Below are positions 21,543 to 31,975 of a stretch of 64,000 nt of DNA, one piece after another (positions within the stretch are counted from its first letter, which is position 1; each line of letters opens with the position of its first letter). Source of the DNA: Candidatus Anammoxibacter sp. Lineage in GTDB: Bacteria > Planctomycetota > Brocadiia > Brocadiales > Anammoxibacteraceae. Below the pieces are notes generated by a model. The model was not told where the DNA came from. It saw nothing but the letters and a program-made list of their open reading frames with translations, and searched no databases. Made by a program: the position numbers and the translations under genes. Location of the stretch: the NCBI GenBank assembly GCA_021777055.1, contig JAIQZO010000055.1, positions 34,780-98,779 on the forward strand. Direction: 5' to 3'.

Positions 21543-22786
21543 AGTGTATAAGTACAATGACACAACATAAAACTATTTTATTGACTGGGGGTTTAGGTTT
21601 CTTAGGTATGGAGTTGCTTAAAAGATTAATGGCCCTGAATCATCATGTAAAGTTGCTTGTACGCAGGAAGAACGGAGTTATACCTGAGATTAAATTACGA
21701 AATAAGCTTTTATGTTCCGGGTTAGAGGATGGTAAGGTAAGCAACCTGTTAGAGAGAGTTGAGATCATAGAAGGCAATATCGATTCCAGTCAACTTGGGA
21801 TAGAGAGCTCTGTTCTGGAGAGTTTAAATACATCAGTTGACGAGGTTTTACATTGCGCCGCCTCTACCAAATTTTCAGGGATAGATAGAGATGAGATGTT
21901 TAAAACAAACTATCTGGGATCACTGAATTTAATAAAGTTTTGTTTATCTGGCAAAAAGAAACATTTTCATGCAGTAAGTTCCGCATATGTTGCAGGTAAA
22001 AAGAACGGTATCATTTACGAATATGAACTGGATAGCTCATTGGGTTTTCGCAACTATTATGAAGAGACCAAGTTTCTAGCTGAAAAGGCAGTACACAGGT
22101 TTGCACAGTTGTATGATCTTACGTACACGGTCTACAGACCGGGCATTATAATAGGAGATTCAAAGAAGTTTTATACCCTAAATTTTGACGGTATATACAC
22201 ATTCGCCAGATCTCTTTTGGCTTTGAAACGCAGGTTTAATTCCATTAAAGGGACAAAAGTTAAACGCTTTACTGCTGAAGGAGTGTGTAGGAGTGAAATA
22301 GGTGGAACGCATGCTATAATTGATAATAATCTATTTGATGATAACCCATCCGTTCGACTTCCGGCAAATCCCACATCCACATTAAACCTGGTGCCGATTG
22401 ACTATGTTGCCGATGCAGTAATTGCTATTTTTCTCAATAAAGGACGTTTAAACAAGACATTTCACATTGTTAATCCCAATCCCCCAAAGTTACATTTCCT
22501 TATGGAGGTGTTAAGTGAATCTGTGGGTTTCTTTGAGGCAGAGATCGTTGATTATAGAAAGGTCAATTCTGATCAGCTGACTCAATTTGAAAGCACGGCA
22601 TGGAAAAGCATAGATCTCTATTTTTCATATTTAAAGGACGAACCGTCTTTTATGTCAAATAACACATTAAGTATTTTAAACAATAGCATCATAAAATGCC
22701 CTAGAATTACAAAGCAGTATATTTCATCAATTATTGACTATGCAGTTAGAAACAAATGGGGAAACGATAAATATATAACATTATGA
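21536..22786 (+). CDS. NAD-dependent epimerase/thioester reductase-like SDR protein
   Basis: ILLTGGLGFLGMELLKRLMALNHHVKLLVRR Rossmann motif; VDEVLHCAASTKFSG; NYYEETKFLAEKAV active-site YxxxK. Start may be ATG about 21557. Confidence 0.85.
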   Translation: MLKCISTMTQHKTILLTGGLGFLGMELLKRLMALNHHVKLLVRRKNGVIPEIKLRNKLLCSGLEDGKVSNLLERVEIIEGNIDSSQLGIESSVLESLNTSVDEVLHCAASTKFSGIDRDEMFKTNYLGSLNLIKFCLSGKKKHFHAVSSAYVAGKKNGIIYEYELDSSLGFRNYYEETKFLAEKAVHRFAQLYDLTYTVYRPGIIIGDSKKFYTLNFDGIYTFARSLLALKRRFNSIKGTKVKRFTAEGVCRSEIGGTHAIIDNNLFDDNPSVRLPANPTSTLNLVPIDYVADAVIAIFLNKGRLNKTFHIVNPNPPKLHFLMEVLSESVGFFEAEIVDYRKVNSDQLTQFESTAWKSIDLYFSYLKDEPSFMSNNTLSILNNSIIKCPRITKQYISSIIDYAVRNKWGNDKYITL

Positions 22787-22887
22787 CATTGAGATTCACT
22801 TTACAAAGTTTCAGCACACAATGCTCTTATTGATTTTAAACATATAAATATACCTCCCTGATTACCGATTCATTTGCATAAAAGTTG

Positions 22888-22918
22888 CAATCCAGCGTTC
22901 TGAAAGAACGCTGGATTG
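22888..22918. terminator. Perfect hairpin between convergent genes (likely bidirectional terminator)
   Basis: CAATCCAGCGTTC-TGAAA-GAACGCTGGATTG: 13-bp perfect stem, 5-nt loop, between convergent SDR (+) and cytochrome (-). Confidence 0.75.
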
Positions 22919-22971
22919 ACTTTACAATATTAATTTCTTACAAATGTTTTATTTCACATTCCCACTCTTTT

Positions 22972-25662
22972 TTAATCATCAAAACTTTTGTTAAGACTGT
23001 GACATAAATCACATGAAACTATGTCACCCGCCGATAATGTAGCCAAAAGCTCTCCGTCCTTTTTTCTTAATTCTCTGTCAACCGGAACTTTTGAAAGCCT
23101 TGTTCCCTTATGATCAGCTCCATGACAAACAGCACATTGATCTATACCTCCTTGCCTTTTAGCCTTATTAGAATCTTCTGCATAACTACCATGCCAGGCA
23201 TCTCCGCCTTTTATCCAAAGGGGATCATTTACCGGATGCATGCCGTGTGGGCCCTTTAAACCGTTTCCGTTTGGTGATTTGGTAAGGTTAAAGTTCCCCG
23301 TGTGGCAGACGGAGCATTCCATAATAGTACCCGCATATCCTTGTAATTGTATAGATTCTATATTGTCGTTATGATTTGGATTCTTATTGGGCCAGATAGC
23401 ATGTGTACTACCGTGGCATGCTTCACAAGCAATACCTGCATGGGAATCCAAACTATTTCTGTAAAGTGTTCCCGGGTTTTCTGCAAATCGACTGCTAGCC
23501 GGTGCAAGTGGTGTTGCGGCCTTATCATCAGGGTTAAAGCCAACGGTTAATACATCATCCGATCCATTTCCTGTATGACAACTGCCACATTCGGGCTCAT
23601 TAACCCAGGGGATACGTATATTGTTCACGTCTCCAGTTCCATCAGTAAGCGGAAATACACCTCCGACAGATAACAAATCACCGTGACAATCATTACACAC
23701 TAGACCTGCCGTTTTCATGACGCCACGAAAACATTGTGTTATCTTACCCGGGTGGCATTCAAAACAGTTGCTGATTCCATCAAACTTGATTAGCGGTGTA
23801 ATACTATCAACTGGATTATCCGGATCAAACAAAACAGGGTTTCTTTCCGTAGTGTTATCCCTTACAAGATTATTGTTTCCGTCTACCTGCAGTCTGCCGT
23901 GATAAGCATGCATAACACTGGACATACTAGCCACATCAGATATACCGGCAGGCCCACCCAACTCTACTAGAGCATTTGATTGATGGCAACTTGCGCACAA
24001 CACTGGAGGGCCGTCTGAAAGAGTACCTGTTTGTGCACTATGGTTAAAGTCGTGCAGTCTTAATATATTAATCTTTGCAGAAGTCTCCACACTTAACCTG
24101 TCTGCATTTTCCGGCGCGACAAACACCGGTCCGTTTTCGCGGGCATTCTGGTCGGCTCCTACCTCTCCAAGCACATGGCAGTCTCTGCAGTCAACTTCCG
24201 AAGAGACAGGTGTTACAGCATCAACAGTAGCAAGAACATTACCCGTGCTCTTATTAACCGCTTGCACACGCATCAATGGATAAGAATTAAACCTTCCTCT
24301 ATCATCAAGATTTGTAATGGGAATGCCTTGTGCGGTAAACCAATTTCTTTCATCCTTATACTTCCCGAACGGTTTAGGTTCATTTACAAGGTAAGGATCA
24401 TTAATTCCCGGCATTCTCCTGCCGTGGTCCGGGTTATCTAAGGTTTGTAAATTTTCATCCGGTTGCAGGTTGGCCCCAAACAACAGTTCGACGACGCTCT
24501 TTCCAAACGTGGGAACAAAATCCCAATAGTCTGTTTTTCTAATAAGAAGAGTGTCGTTTTCATCTCTAAGATTTTGGCCGGTAGAGTTAATTGATGCTGC
24601 ACCAACTGGATCGTTTGGATTTATTGCAGCTGAATATCTTATTTCAATGTTATCTTGATCAGTCAAGATTACCGGACGGTTACTTCCAGTTGAACCTTTT
24701 TGGATAACAACAGCATTTAATGTGTTAAATGGTGGTAGAATAGTAAACGGCTGTGATCCCAAATCCTGACAATGCATTCCCAAATCATTAAATGCCAGAA
24801 CCGAGTGGTTTTGCCCACCTGCTTGCTGACTCCCGGGAGCGGGTTGCTCTGCAACTGGACCCGGCAGACCGTTTGCGGGATCACCAACAATTACTTCAGT
24901 TGTTGCTCTACACTGCAATCCACCTTCATCTGTTACGATTAACGTGACTATAAATGAACCGTTACTTCCTTCAAAAGTAACAGGGTCTGTTGTAATTGTT
25001 AGCGGAGATACCATACTTCCCGTAGGTCTGGAATCAGCTCCTCCGTTAAAGTCCCATTCATAGGTTAAATTACCCCCTTCCTGATCTGTTGCATTTCCAG
25101 AAAAAGTCAGGTCATCTCCAAGTGCAACATGCAGAGGGTTGGCATTAGGATATGTTATTGTACATGTAGGAGGTAGGTTTTCCCCTGGAAGAGGTTTATC
25201 AGGGTTAGAACTACTACAATCCGCGGGAGCATTTCTTACATTTTTTTCAGCAAAGAGGTTACCTGCTACTGCTTTGATTCTACATGGAACGTCAGCCCCG
25301 GAAATTGGCCTTATTTTAAATTCCACATCTTCGTCTTTACTTGATTTCTGGGCGATAAATTCTTCTGTAACTGCATCAATGATAACAACAGTAAGTTTCT
25401 CGTCATCGTAACCATTTATTTCTACTTTAACCTTTAACTCATCATCTGAAGAGTCATATCTGGCTTTTTCTATTTCTATCCCTTTTTGCTGGCCGCCTTC
25501 GTCATCCTCATCGGCAAGGACAATGTGTGCAGAAAAGACAACAAACATTAAAACTAAGCACATAGATATGAACCTCTTATATCTGGTTTTTACAAATAAT
25601 TCTGACATATAAACACCCTCCTTACAAAAATTCAAAAAATAAATTATTCTCAGCTTCAACAT
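22972..25662 (-). CDS. Secreted multiheme cytochrome c protein with PKD-like domain
   Basis: Nine CXXCH motifs counted (CRDCH, CASCH, CFECH, CNDCH, CGSCH, CEACH, CSVCH, CAVCH, CDLCH); PKD-like LTYEWDFNGGADSRPTGS; conserved-looking FNDLGMHCQDLGSQPFTILPPFNTLNAVVI; N-terminal hydrophobic segment. Confidence 0.93.
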   Translation of the reverse strand: MLKLRIIYFLNFCKEGVYMSELFVKTRYKRFISMCLVLMFVVFSAHIVLADEDDEGGQQKGIEIEKARYDSSDDELKVKVEINGYDDEKLTVVIIDAVTEEFIAQKSSKDEDVEFKIRPISGADVPCRIKAVAGNLFAEKNVRNAPADCSSSNPDKPLPGENLPPTCTITYPNANPLHVALGDDLTFSGNATDQEGGNLTYEWDFNGGADSRPTGSMVSPLTITTDPVTFEGSNGSFIVTLIVTDEGGLQCRATTEVIVGDPANGLPGPVAEQPAPGSQQAGGQNHSVLAFNDLGMHCQDLGSQPFTILPPFNTLNAVVIQKGSTGSNRPVILTDQDNIEIRYSAAINPNDPVGAASINSTGQNLRDENDTLLIRKTDYWDFVPTFGKSVVELLFGANLQPDENLQTLDNPDHGRRMPGINDPYLVNEPKPFGKYKDERNWFTAQGIPITNLDDRGRFNSYPLMRVQAVNKSTGNVLATVDAVTPVSSEVDCRDCHVLGEVGADQNARENGPVFVAPENADRLSVETSAKINILRLHDFNHSAQTGTLSDGPPVLCASCHQSNALVELGGPAGISDVASMSSVMHAYHGRLQVDGNNNLVRDNTTERNPVLFDPDNPVDSITPLIKFDGISNCFECHPGKITQCFRGVMKTAGLVCNDCHGDLLSVGGVFPLTDGTGDVNNIRIPWVNEPECGSCHTGNGSDDVLTVGFNPDDKAATPLAPASSRFAENPGTLYRNSLDSHAGIACEACHGSTHAIWPNKNPNHNDNIESIQLQGYAGTIMECSVCHTGNFNLTKSPNGNGLKGPHGMHPVNDPLWIKGGDAWHGSYAEDSNKAKRQGGIDQCAVCHGADHKGTRLSKVPVDRELRKKDGELLATLSAGDIVSCDLCHSLNKSFDD

Positions 25663-26785
25663 TAACCGGTTAGCCTTTTACGGTGAAAAATTAAAGACAA
25701 GAAGAAGTTATACTAATGACGTATTACAATCTATAGACAACTACCAAGATAAACAAGTTTTTTTCTTATATTAATTCAAGAATTTAACTTAGAAACTATA
25801 CATGGACATTAACTATTAAAATAACATTACACAGCCCACAGGACTACTATAAAAGCTCCAAGATATTTTGTTTGAAGATATTTAAATCACAAGAGCAAAC
25901 TACATACCAATATATTGCCCCACTTTATAAACCAGAAAACTAGGGGCAAAACACGTCCCAGCAAGACCCACTAAAACAACTCTATATCAAGATTTTACTA
26001 CTACATCAACCTGGCATGAACAACAGTTATATCCTTCAAGAAATTTCGTATAGTTTTTATCGACGGTAAAATTGAAAACCTAAAAATGATTGAAATTTCA
26101 TTCATACTAGTAAAATTATTCTTAAAAACGGGAATGTATTAAAACAGACAGGACATAAGAAATTTACTTAGAAAAACTACACAGATTTATTTCGTCAAAC
26201 GGAACAATATATCTACTTGCACCATTATAAAACCTGCAATGAACTTATTTGATTATCATACTCATAGCTAGTTAGAACATCTAACAAACTGTGTAAAAGT
26301 AGTATTTCTAGTATCTATTGGAAGGGTTACTAATATTTGATCAAGACATAATCTAGAGGCATTGAAGAGATGTCAACCAAAGAAGGACTATACTCAAGGG
26401 GTTCATAAATGAAGAATTTAACAAACCATCTTTTGGATATCTTTAAACATTGTTCAATGTTGCCCAACTTTGATCTCCTCGATATAGCAAAGAGCACGCC
26501 AGCGGAACCAGTCAATCATAACATCCAAATCAAACCAAAAATAATAGCCAGACATCTCTTTATGAATGTTACATAACAGTGGTAATTCACCACCGTTTTC
26601 CATCTTTACGGTTTTTATACGCCCAACATCATAAACACCCAGTTTGCATCTTTGTCTTTAGTTGTAACATCTTCAACGATTTGCAAGACATACTGTTTTT
26701 CAAGGGGCATACAGTTTCATTTTATTTCTCCTTTCGAAACATTTATAGTAAATATTCACAAAACACATCTTGTATGTCACATTTC

Positions 26786-27133
26786 CTACTTTCTTGTACG
26801 CCTCGACTTAAAAAAGATAACCAATCCGCTAATTGTCATAAAGAGTAGACTAAAAGCAAGTATTACACCTATGTATGACGAAGCGATTTCCCAGTTATGC
26901 ATACCCAGCAAAAAGTTTTTAGTCTCTTTTTCATAAACACCAGCCTTTCTCCACAGCAAAACTATTCCGGTTAATGATGTAATTATAAAAAACGGAGCAA
27001 AGATCAACCCAATTAAACTATGTATTTTCCTGATACCCATATTTTTTTCTCCCTTTCTTAATATGAAAATTATATAGAACCTATATAAATTTGCATCCTC
27101 AAGATTTTTACAGTAATTGCAGCTAAACAGCAT
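26786..27133 (-). CDS. Small membrane protein, PepSY-associated TM helix family
   Basis: MGIRKIHSLIGLIFAPFFIITSLTGIVLLWRKAGVYEKETKNFLLGMHNWEIASSYIGVILAFSLLFMTISGLVIFFKSRRTRK; likely start at internal MGIRKIH (about 27040). Confidence 0.7.
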   Translation of the reverse strand: MLFSCNYCKNLEDANLYRFYIIFILRKGEKNMGIRKIHSLIGLIFAPFFIITSLTGIVLLWRKAGVYEKETKNFLLGMHNWEIASSYIGVILAFSLLFMTISGLVIFFKSRRTRK

Positions 27134-28137
27134 AGCCTCTTATCAAATAAACTAATTCTTAAAGTTTCTATTATACAAGCAGAGCCACAAAAAGCAAATG
27201 TTTCACTTAGTTAAATATAAGTATTTTACTTAGATAATATTTTAAGATTAATACTCTTCAATGACAAAATAGACTTATTTCTCCAATCATAAGATCCGCA
27301 CAATATTTGCTAAAGATATTTGAAAATAGAAAAATAAATTATATACAGCGAATAAGCCATTACCACACATGAGGCTATAGTCACGTGTATCTAGTCGGCT
27401 ATACAATAACAGCATTCTGTTTGAAAATAGACACAGTTATAGTTTGCGGGAATATTACAGATTCTCACCTGGTAAAAATAAGAGAATAGTAAATGTCTAA
27501 AATTTTACTTGCACTGACAATATAAATAAGCAGCATTATGCACCCACAACAGCCACTAAGAAAAAACCTTAGAAAAGTTCATCTTTCAATTTTTTGAGTT
27601 ATACAACAATTTACGATTTAATCAGGAAAGACAGGAATGCATGGATTAACGAGTTTGCCAGTAACGGTTACTTTATATTTCGTAAGTTCAAACAGATTGC
27701 AGATAAAAGAAAAGAATCACAAATACAACAACAAGAAAAGGAAAAACATTATTTTACTGCCAAGAAAGAGCCGGAACAAATCAGCAGAGGCATGCACTTG
27801 TATTCCTTAAGTATTTTCTAGGAAGAGTTCGAATATTTGAATTTCAAAATAACAAGGTGGAACAGAAACTTGCACTAAAATTTAAGCCCAACGACCAGTC
27901 CTAAAAACTGATGGAATGCGGGCAGGCAAGATAGTAACGTTAGAAACATCTTGCAAACTGAATCAAAACATTTTACATGCCTTATTATACAAATTGAAAT
28001 ATTAACGCTATTAGGATGGGGTATTATATTGTGAAGCTTGATATATAATCATAATTGAGATGAACTAAATCTTTGATCATGAGAAGCTGAATTTGTTTCC
28101 ATGTTTATTTGATTAATCAATAGAAGAAGAGGAATAA

Positions 28138-28821
28138 TCAGACTTTCTCCTGACTTATAATCCACTTTACAGAGAACTGCTTTAATTCCGCGGCATTGGT
28201 TAATTTGAGTTTATTCTTTATATTAAAGTTGTGACTATCTACTGTTTTTGTGCTGATCTCCAATTTCTCTGCTACCTGTTGCGAATTTAACCCCTTACCG
28301 ATCATTACAAATATTTCCAACTCCCGTTTAGTCAGTATATTTTGAGGAGAACCTTCCGTCCCTTTCTTTCTGTTTGATAAACTATCTAACATCCTTTCCG
28401 TAACGGCCTCACTGACAATTTTTTTACCAGCCACAACTTGCCTGATACCGGCCAAGAGTTTCTCAGCCGGTTCTTCTTTCATAATATAACCCATGGCCCC
28501 TGCTTTTAAGGCACTTTCAGCATAAAGCAGTTCATCCAACATGGATAATACAAAGGTAGGCATTTTTGGAAACTTTATTGAAATGTCATTGATAAGAGAG
28601 AGTCCGCTAGACTCCTTTAAGGATAAATCCACAATCACGACGTCTGGCTTAATATCTTGAATCTTGATCATAGCAGATTTACCATCGCCAGCCTCCCCAC
28701 AAACCATGAGGTCCTCCTCCAGATTTATCAATTTAACAAGCCCGTCCCGGATAACAGCATGGTCATCAACAAGAAAAACCCTTATCTTCTTTACGCTATT
28801 ATCAGTATCTTTATCAGCCAT
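28138..28821 (-). CDS. LuxR/NarL-family response regulator
   Basis: RVFLVDDHAVIRDGLVKLINLEEDLMVCGEAGDGKSAM... PDVVIVDLSLKESSG receiver; LTKRELEIFVMIGKGLNSQQVAEKLEISTKTVDSHNFNIKNKL HTH. Confidence 0.95.
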   Translation of the reverse strand: MADKDTDNSVKKIRVFLVDDHAVIRDGLVKLINLEEDLMVCGEAGDGKSAMIKIQDIKPDVVIVDLSLKESSGLSLINDISIKFPKMPTFVLSMLDELLYAESALKAGAMGYIMKEEPAEKLLAGIRQVVAGKKIVSEAVTERMLDSLSNRKKGTEGSPQNILTKRELEIFVMIGKGLNSQQVAEKLEISTKTVDSHNFNIKNKLKLTNAAELKQFSVKWIISQEKV

Positions 28822-28888
28822 AAATAAACTTCCTCCTTTAACTTTCCACTTTTAACTTTTAACTTTTCACTTATCACTTTTCACTTAT

Positions 28889-31414
28889 TCAATCACTCTT
28901 CGTCTTAAATGTACACCTTACAACTGTTCCTCCGTTTTCACTCCGCTCAATATCAAGTAATGCACCTATAATATTTGCACGATACTGCATAGTATGCAGC
29001 CCCATACCATCTTTCTGAATTTGTTCATCTGTAATACCGGTACCATCGTCCTTTATTTCTAACTTTGAGAGGTCATTCTCCGAGGAAATAATTATATCTA
29101 TATTTTTTGCACTTGCATGTTTAATGGCATTATTTATCGCCTCTTGAGCAATCCTAAAGAGGTTTGTTACCAGGCTGAAGCTTTTCAGTTGAATACCCTG
29201 GTCATAAGTGAATGTACAAGATATACCATACACATTTTTTACATTGTAAATCAGCTCCTCCAACATTTTGAAAAGGCTGTTTTCCTCTTCACCTAAAGGG
29301 GCGAGTCCCTTTGCCAGCATTCTGGTCTGTTTTATACTATTATTGACAAGGGAAACTATCTCTTCTGCCTGTCCAACCTCATATTCTAATCCTTTCCTAT
29401 CAAGCTCTCTCTGCATAATCTGAATCTTTAAAAATATACCGGTAAGAAGCTGACCTATACTATCATGTAAATCTCGACCTATGCGGTTACGTTCTTTCTC
29501 TTCCACTTCGAGTATTTTTTTCTCTATCTTCATTCGTGTACTACTCAACTCATTTTCCATCTTTTTACGAACTGTAAGGTCTTTTAATATTTGTTGAACA
29601 ATTAGTTGACCGTTTACATTAATTGCGCTTGCACTTATTTCCACTGGAATCCGCTGACCGTCTCTCCTTACAACCGAGATATTTTCAGAAACACCCAAAA
29701 CCCCGGTGCCATCACACAGAACTCTCTTAAAGAAAAGAGAATAGTTCTCCAAATCATCATTGGGAAACAGTTCCGTATGCCTCTTACCAATTATTTCTGA
29801 GGCAGAAATGTTTAGCAGTTTTTCTGTTTTATAGTTAACGTCAATAATCATTGAAGTCTCAACATCAACCGTAAATATAGAATCATTTGCCAACCTCATC
29901 AATGACTGATATTTAAGCATGTTTTCTTTTATGGCATCTTCTGTCTGCTTTCGTTCACTAATATCCTGTGCAACACACACAAGTTCTTGAAACGTGCCTT
30001 TCTGATTACACATTAATGAGCTTGAAAACAGGACAGGTATTTTCCTACCGTTTTTACCAATATAAACACGCTCTACACCTTTAACAAAATTATTTTTGCC
30101 CATATCACTAATTAATGTTTTCTCCGCAAGTATCATCTTAATATTGTTATTAATTAACTCCTCCTCTACGTAACCTAAAAGTTCCAGAGCCGCTTGATTC
30201 ACCATCTTTATCTTACCTTCCGGTGTAACAACTATCAAAGCCTCTATCATAGATCTAAAGATATTATCAACATAATCTTTGTCCACCAGCATCGCTCTCT
30301 GTGCTCTTAAATCGGTTATCATTTTATTAAAAATGTTCGCCAGTTCACCTATCTCATCATTTGAGTTGATATCTATGTTCTCATTAAAATCTCCATTCGC
30401 AACCTTTCCGGCTGCTACAGATATTTTGAGTATGGGGTTTGACATTTTTCTTGAAAGAATAACAGCAATGACGATTACAATTAATGCAACAATAACGCCC
30501 AAATAGAAAATAATAATCTTTATCCTTTGAATTGGAGCAAAGGCAATCTTTGTGCTCTGAAAAACCAAAGCTCCCCAGCCCAACCCGGCAAAATTGCGAT
30601 ATCCTGTGGAGTAATCATATCCTATTATATACTCTTCTCCCCTATCTTTCTCTACTGAATAGCCTCCAGTCTTCTTACTAGCCATGATGGCAGAACGTAA
30701 CCCTTCTTCCACTAAATTTCTATTGAATACCTCATTGTCACCCGCATCAAGGCCAGAAAGAAGTAATCCGTCTGCCCTTAACAATACTATATGACTATTC
30801 ATATGTGAATAGTTATGAAGTTGATTGGGATCGTTTAAATCCATGTTTTGGTAACGAATCACATTAAACAGGTCATCGGCCTTCCACCTTGCGCATAAAA
30901 CGCCTATTGTCTTATTTTCGTCAAACATAGCTTTAATGCACAAAGTAAAGATAACTACCCAATGCTTACTAAGCTGATCCAGATATACATCCTTAACATA
31001 CACAGAACCGTTAAGCGCGCCAGTAAAATAGTCAGCATGGTTAAGGTTTTCTCCTATCAGCTCTGGATCACTTGACGCAACAACCTTACCATCGATGTTT
31101 AATACATCGATACTAGAAAAATAGTTGTGTTTTTTATTTAAACCCATGAGGAAGGAAGATATCGTACCATCTAAATCATCAGTAATTACCTCCTGCATCA
31201 GCTCCGGCTCAACCCAGGCCTGCACATTTTCATATATCCCGTAAAGCACACTGTCCACCTTGTTAATTACTTCATGAGCTCTTTGATTAAAGCTTGTCCC
31301 CAAAGTTATTCGTATAATGTCTTCTTCACTCTTAAACGAAATTACACCAATAACAATAAGAGGAACCAAGGCCAAGACCAGAAATGTCAATGTAAATTTT
31401 GACCTTATTTTCAT
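28889..31414 (-). CDS. Membrane sensor histidine kinase (dCache-like, HAMP, two PAS, HisKA_3/HATPase)
   Basis: FTLTFLVLALVPLIVIGVISFKSEEDI; HAMP-like ISVAAGKVANGDFNENIDINSNDEIGELANIFNKM; PAS MVNQAALELLGYVEEELI...; ERNRIGRDLHDSIGQLLTGIFLKIQ; HASAKNIDIIISSENDLSKLEIKDDGTGI. Confidence 0.95.
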   Translation of the reverse strand: MKIRSKFTLTFLVLALVPLIVIGVISFKSEEDIIRITLGTSFNQRAHEVINKVDSVLYGIYENVQAWVEPELMQEVITDDLDGTISSFLMGLNKKHNYFSSIDVLNIDGKVVASSDPELIGENLNHADYFTGALNGSVYVKDVYLDQLSKHWVVIFTLCIKAMFDENKTIGVLCARWKADDLFNVIRYQNMDLNDPNQLHNYSHMNSHIVLLRADGLLLSGLDAGDNEVFNRNLVEEGLRSAIMASKKTGGYSVEKDRGEEYIIGYDYSTGYRNFAGLGWGALVFQSTKIAFAPIQRIKIIIFYLGVIVALIVIVIAVILSRKMSNPILKISVAAGKVANGDFNENIDINSNDEIGELANIFNKMITDLRAQRAMLVDKDYVDNIFRSMIEALIVVTPEGKIKMVNQAALELLGYVEEELINNNIKMILAEKTLISDMGKNNFVKGVERVYIGKNGRKIPVLFSSSLMCNQKGTFQELVCVAQDISERKQTEDAIKENMLKYQSLMRLANDSIFTVDVETSMIIDVNYKTEKLLNISASEIIGKRHTELFPNDDLENYSLFFKRVLCDGTGVLGVSENISVVRRDGQRIPVEISASAINVNGQLIVQQILKDLTVRKKMENELSSTRMKIEKKILEVEEKERNRIGRDLHDSIGQLLTGIFLKIQIMQRELDRKGLEYEVGQAEEIVSLVNNSIKQTRMLAKGLAPLGEEENSLFKMLEELIYNVKNVYGISCTFTYDQGIQLKSFSLVTNLFRIAQEAINNAIKHASAKNIDIIISSENDLSKLEIKDDGTGITDEQIQKDGMGLHTMQYRANIIGALLDIERSENGGTVVRCTFKTKSD

Positions 31415-31417
31415 GTT

Positions 31418-31975
31418 TTACTCTCTTTCTTCCCCTATTAGAATATAACCGTCAGTTCCCGGAAACCTTCCGTCAATTTCTAGTGCTTTAACAGAGCTAT
31501 CCAATGTTTCTGAGTTTATAAAACCGATTGCATTTGAGATCTGACTAACGAACATTTTTACTGCATCATTAGAGCTCAGCACAATGGGAAAAGATGATAT
31601 GTCCCCCCTAAATATCCTTCCCATCCAAAATTTCTTTAAGCTGCTATGGTCCATTTTATAGATCCTTTTCAACACAATATCTTTTTCTATGCTCCCAGCT
31701 TCCTGCATAATCATGTATACCTTTTTACCATCTTTCCAAGATTGCCTTTCCATTTTAAATATTTTTACCAATTCATTAAATGAAATACGTACAATGGGAT
31801 TTGCCTTGTTAACAATGATACTTATTTCATCGCCTCTTGTTAATTCCGTCTGTACAATTAGGGCAGAAATAATCAAAAAAACTATAAGGTAGTGCTTATC
31901 CCTAATCTTCATATCAAAAAACAAATACAGACTGAACTGTAAATCCATATGTGCCTTTTTCTTCATTCTGTGCAT
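31418..31975 (-). CDS. PstS-like phosphate-binding-family periplasmic protein (small)
   Basis: IVNKANPIVRISFNELVKIFKMERQSWKDGKKVYMIMQEAGSIEKDIVLKRIYKMDHSSLKKFWMGRIFRGDISSFPIVLSSNDAVKMFVSQISNAIGFIN; 3 nt from the kinase gene; likely start at internal MKIRDKH (about 31912). Confidence 0.75.
   Translation of the reverse strand: MHRMKKKAHMDLQFSLYLFFDMKIRDKHYLIVFLIISALIVQTELTRGDEISIIVNKANPIVRISFNELVKIFKMERQSWKDGKKVYMIMQEAGSIEKDIVLKRIYKMDHSSLKKFWMGRIFRGDISSFPIVLSSNDAVKMFVSQISNAIGFINSETLDSSVKALEIDGRFPGTDGYILIGEERE

Noticed and set aside
26409-26576. 55-aa plus-strand ORF MKNLTNHLLDIFKHCSMLPNFDLLDIAKSTPAEPVN... with AAGGGG upstream
   Set aside because: Plausible start context, but no recognisable family and it sits in a degenerate AT-rich gap; needs conservation evidence.
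27594-27821. 75-aa plus-strand ORF in the 27-28 kb gap
   Set aside because: No clear RBS, family or conserved motif; could be real but not supportable from sequence alone.
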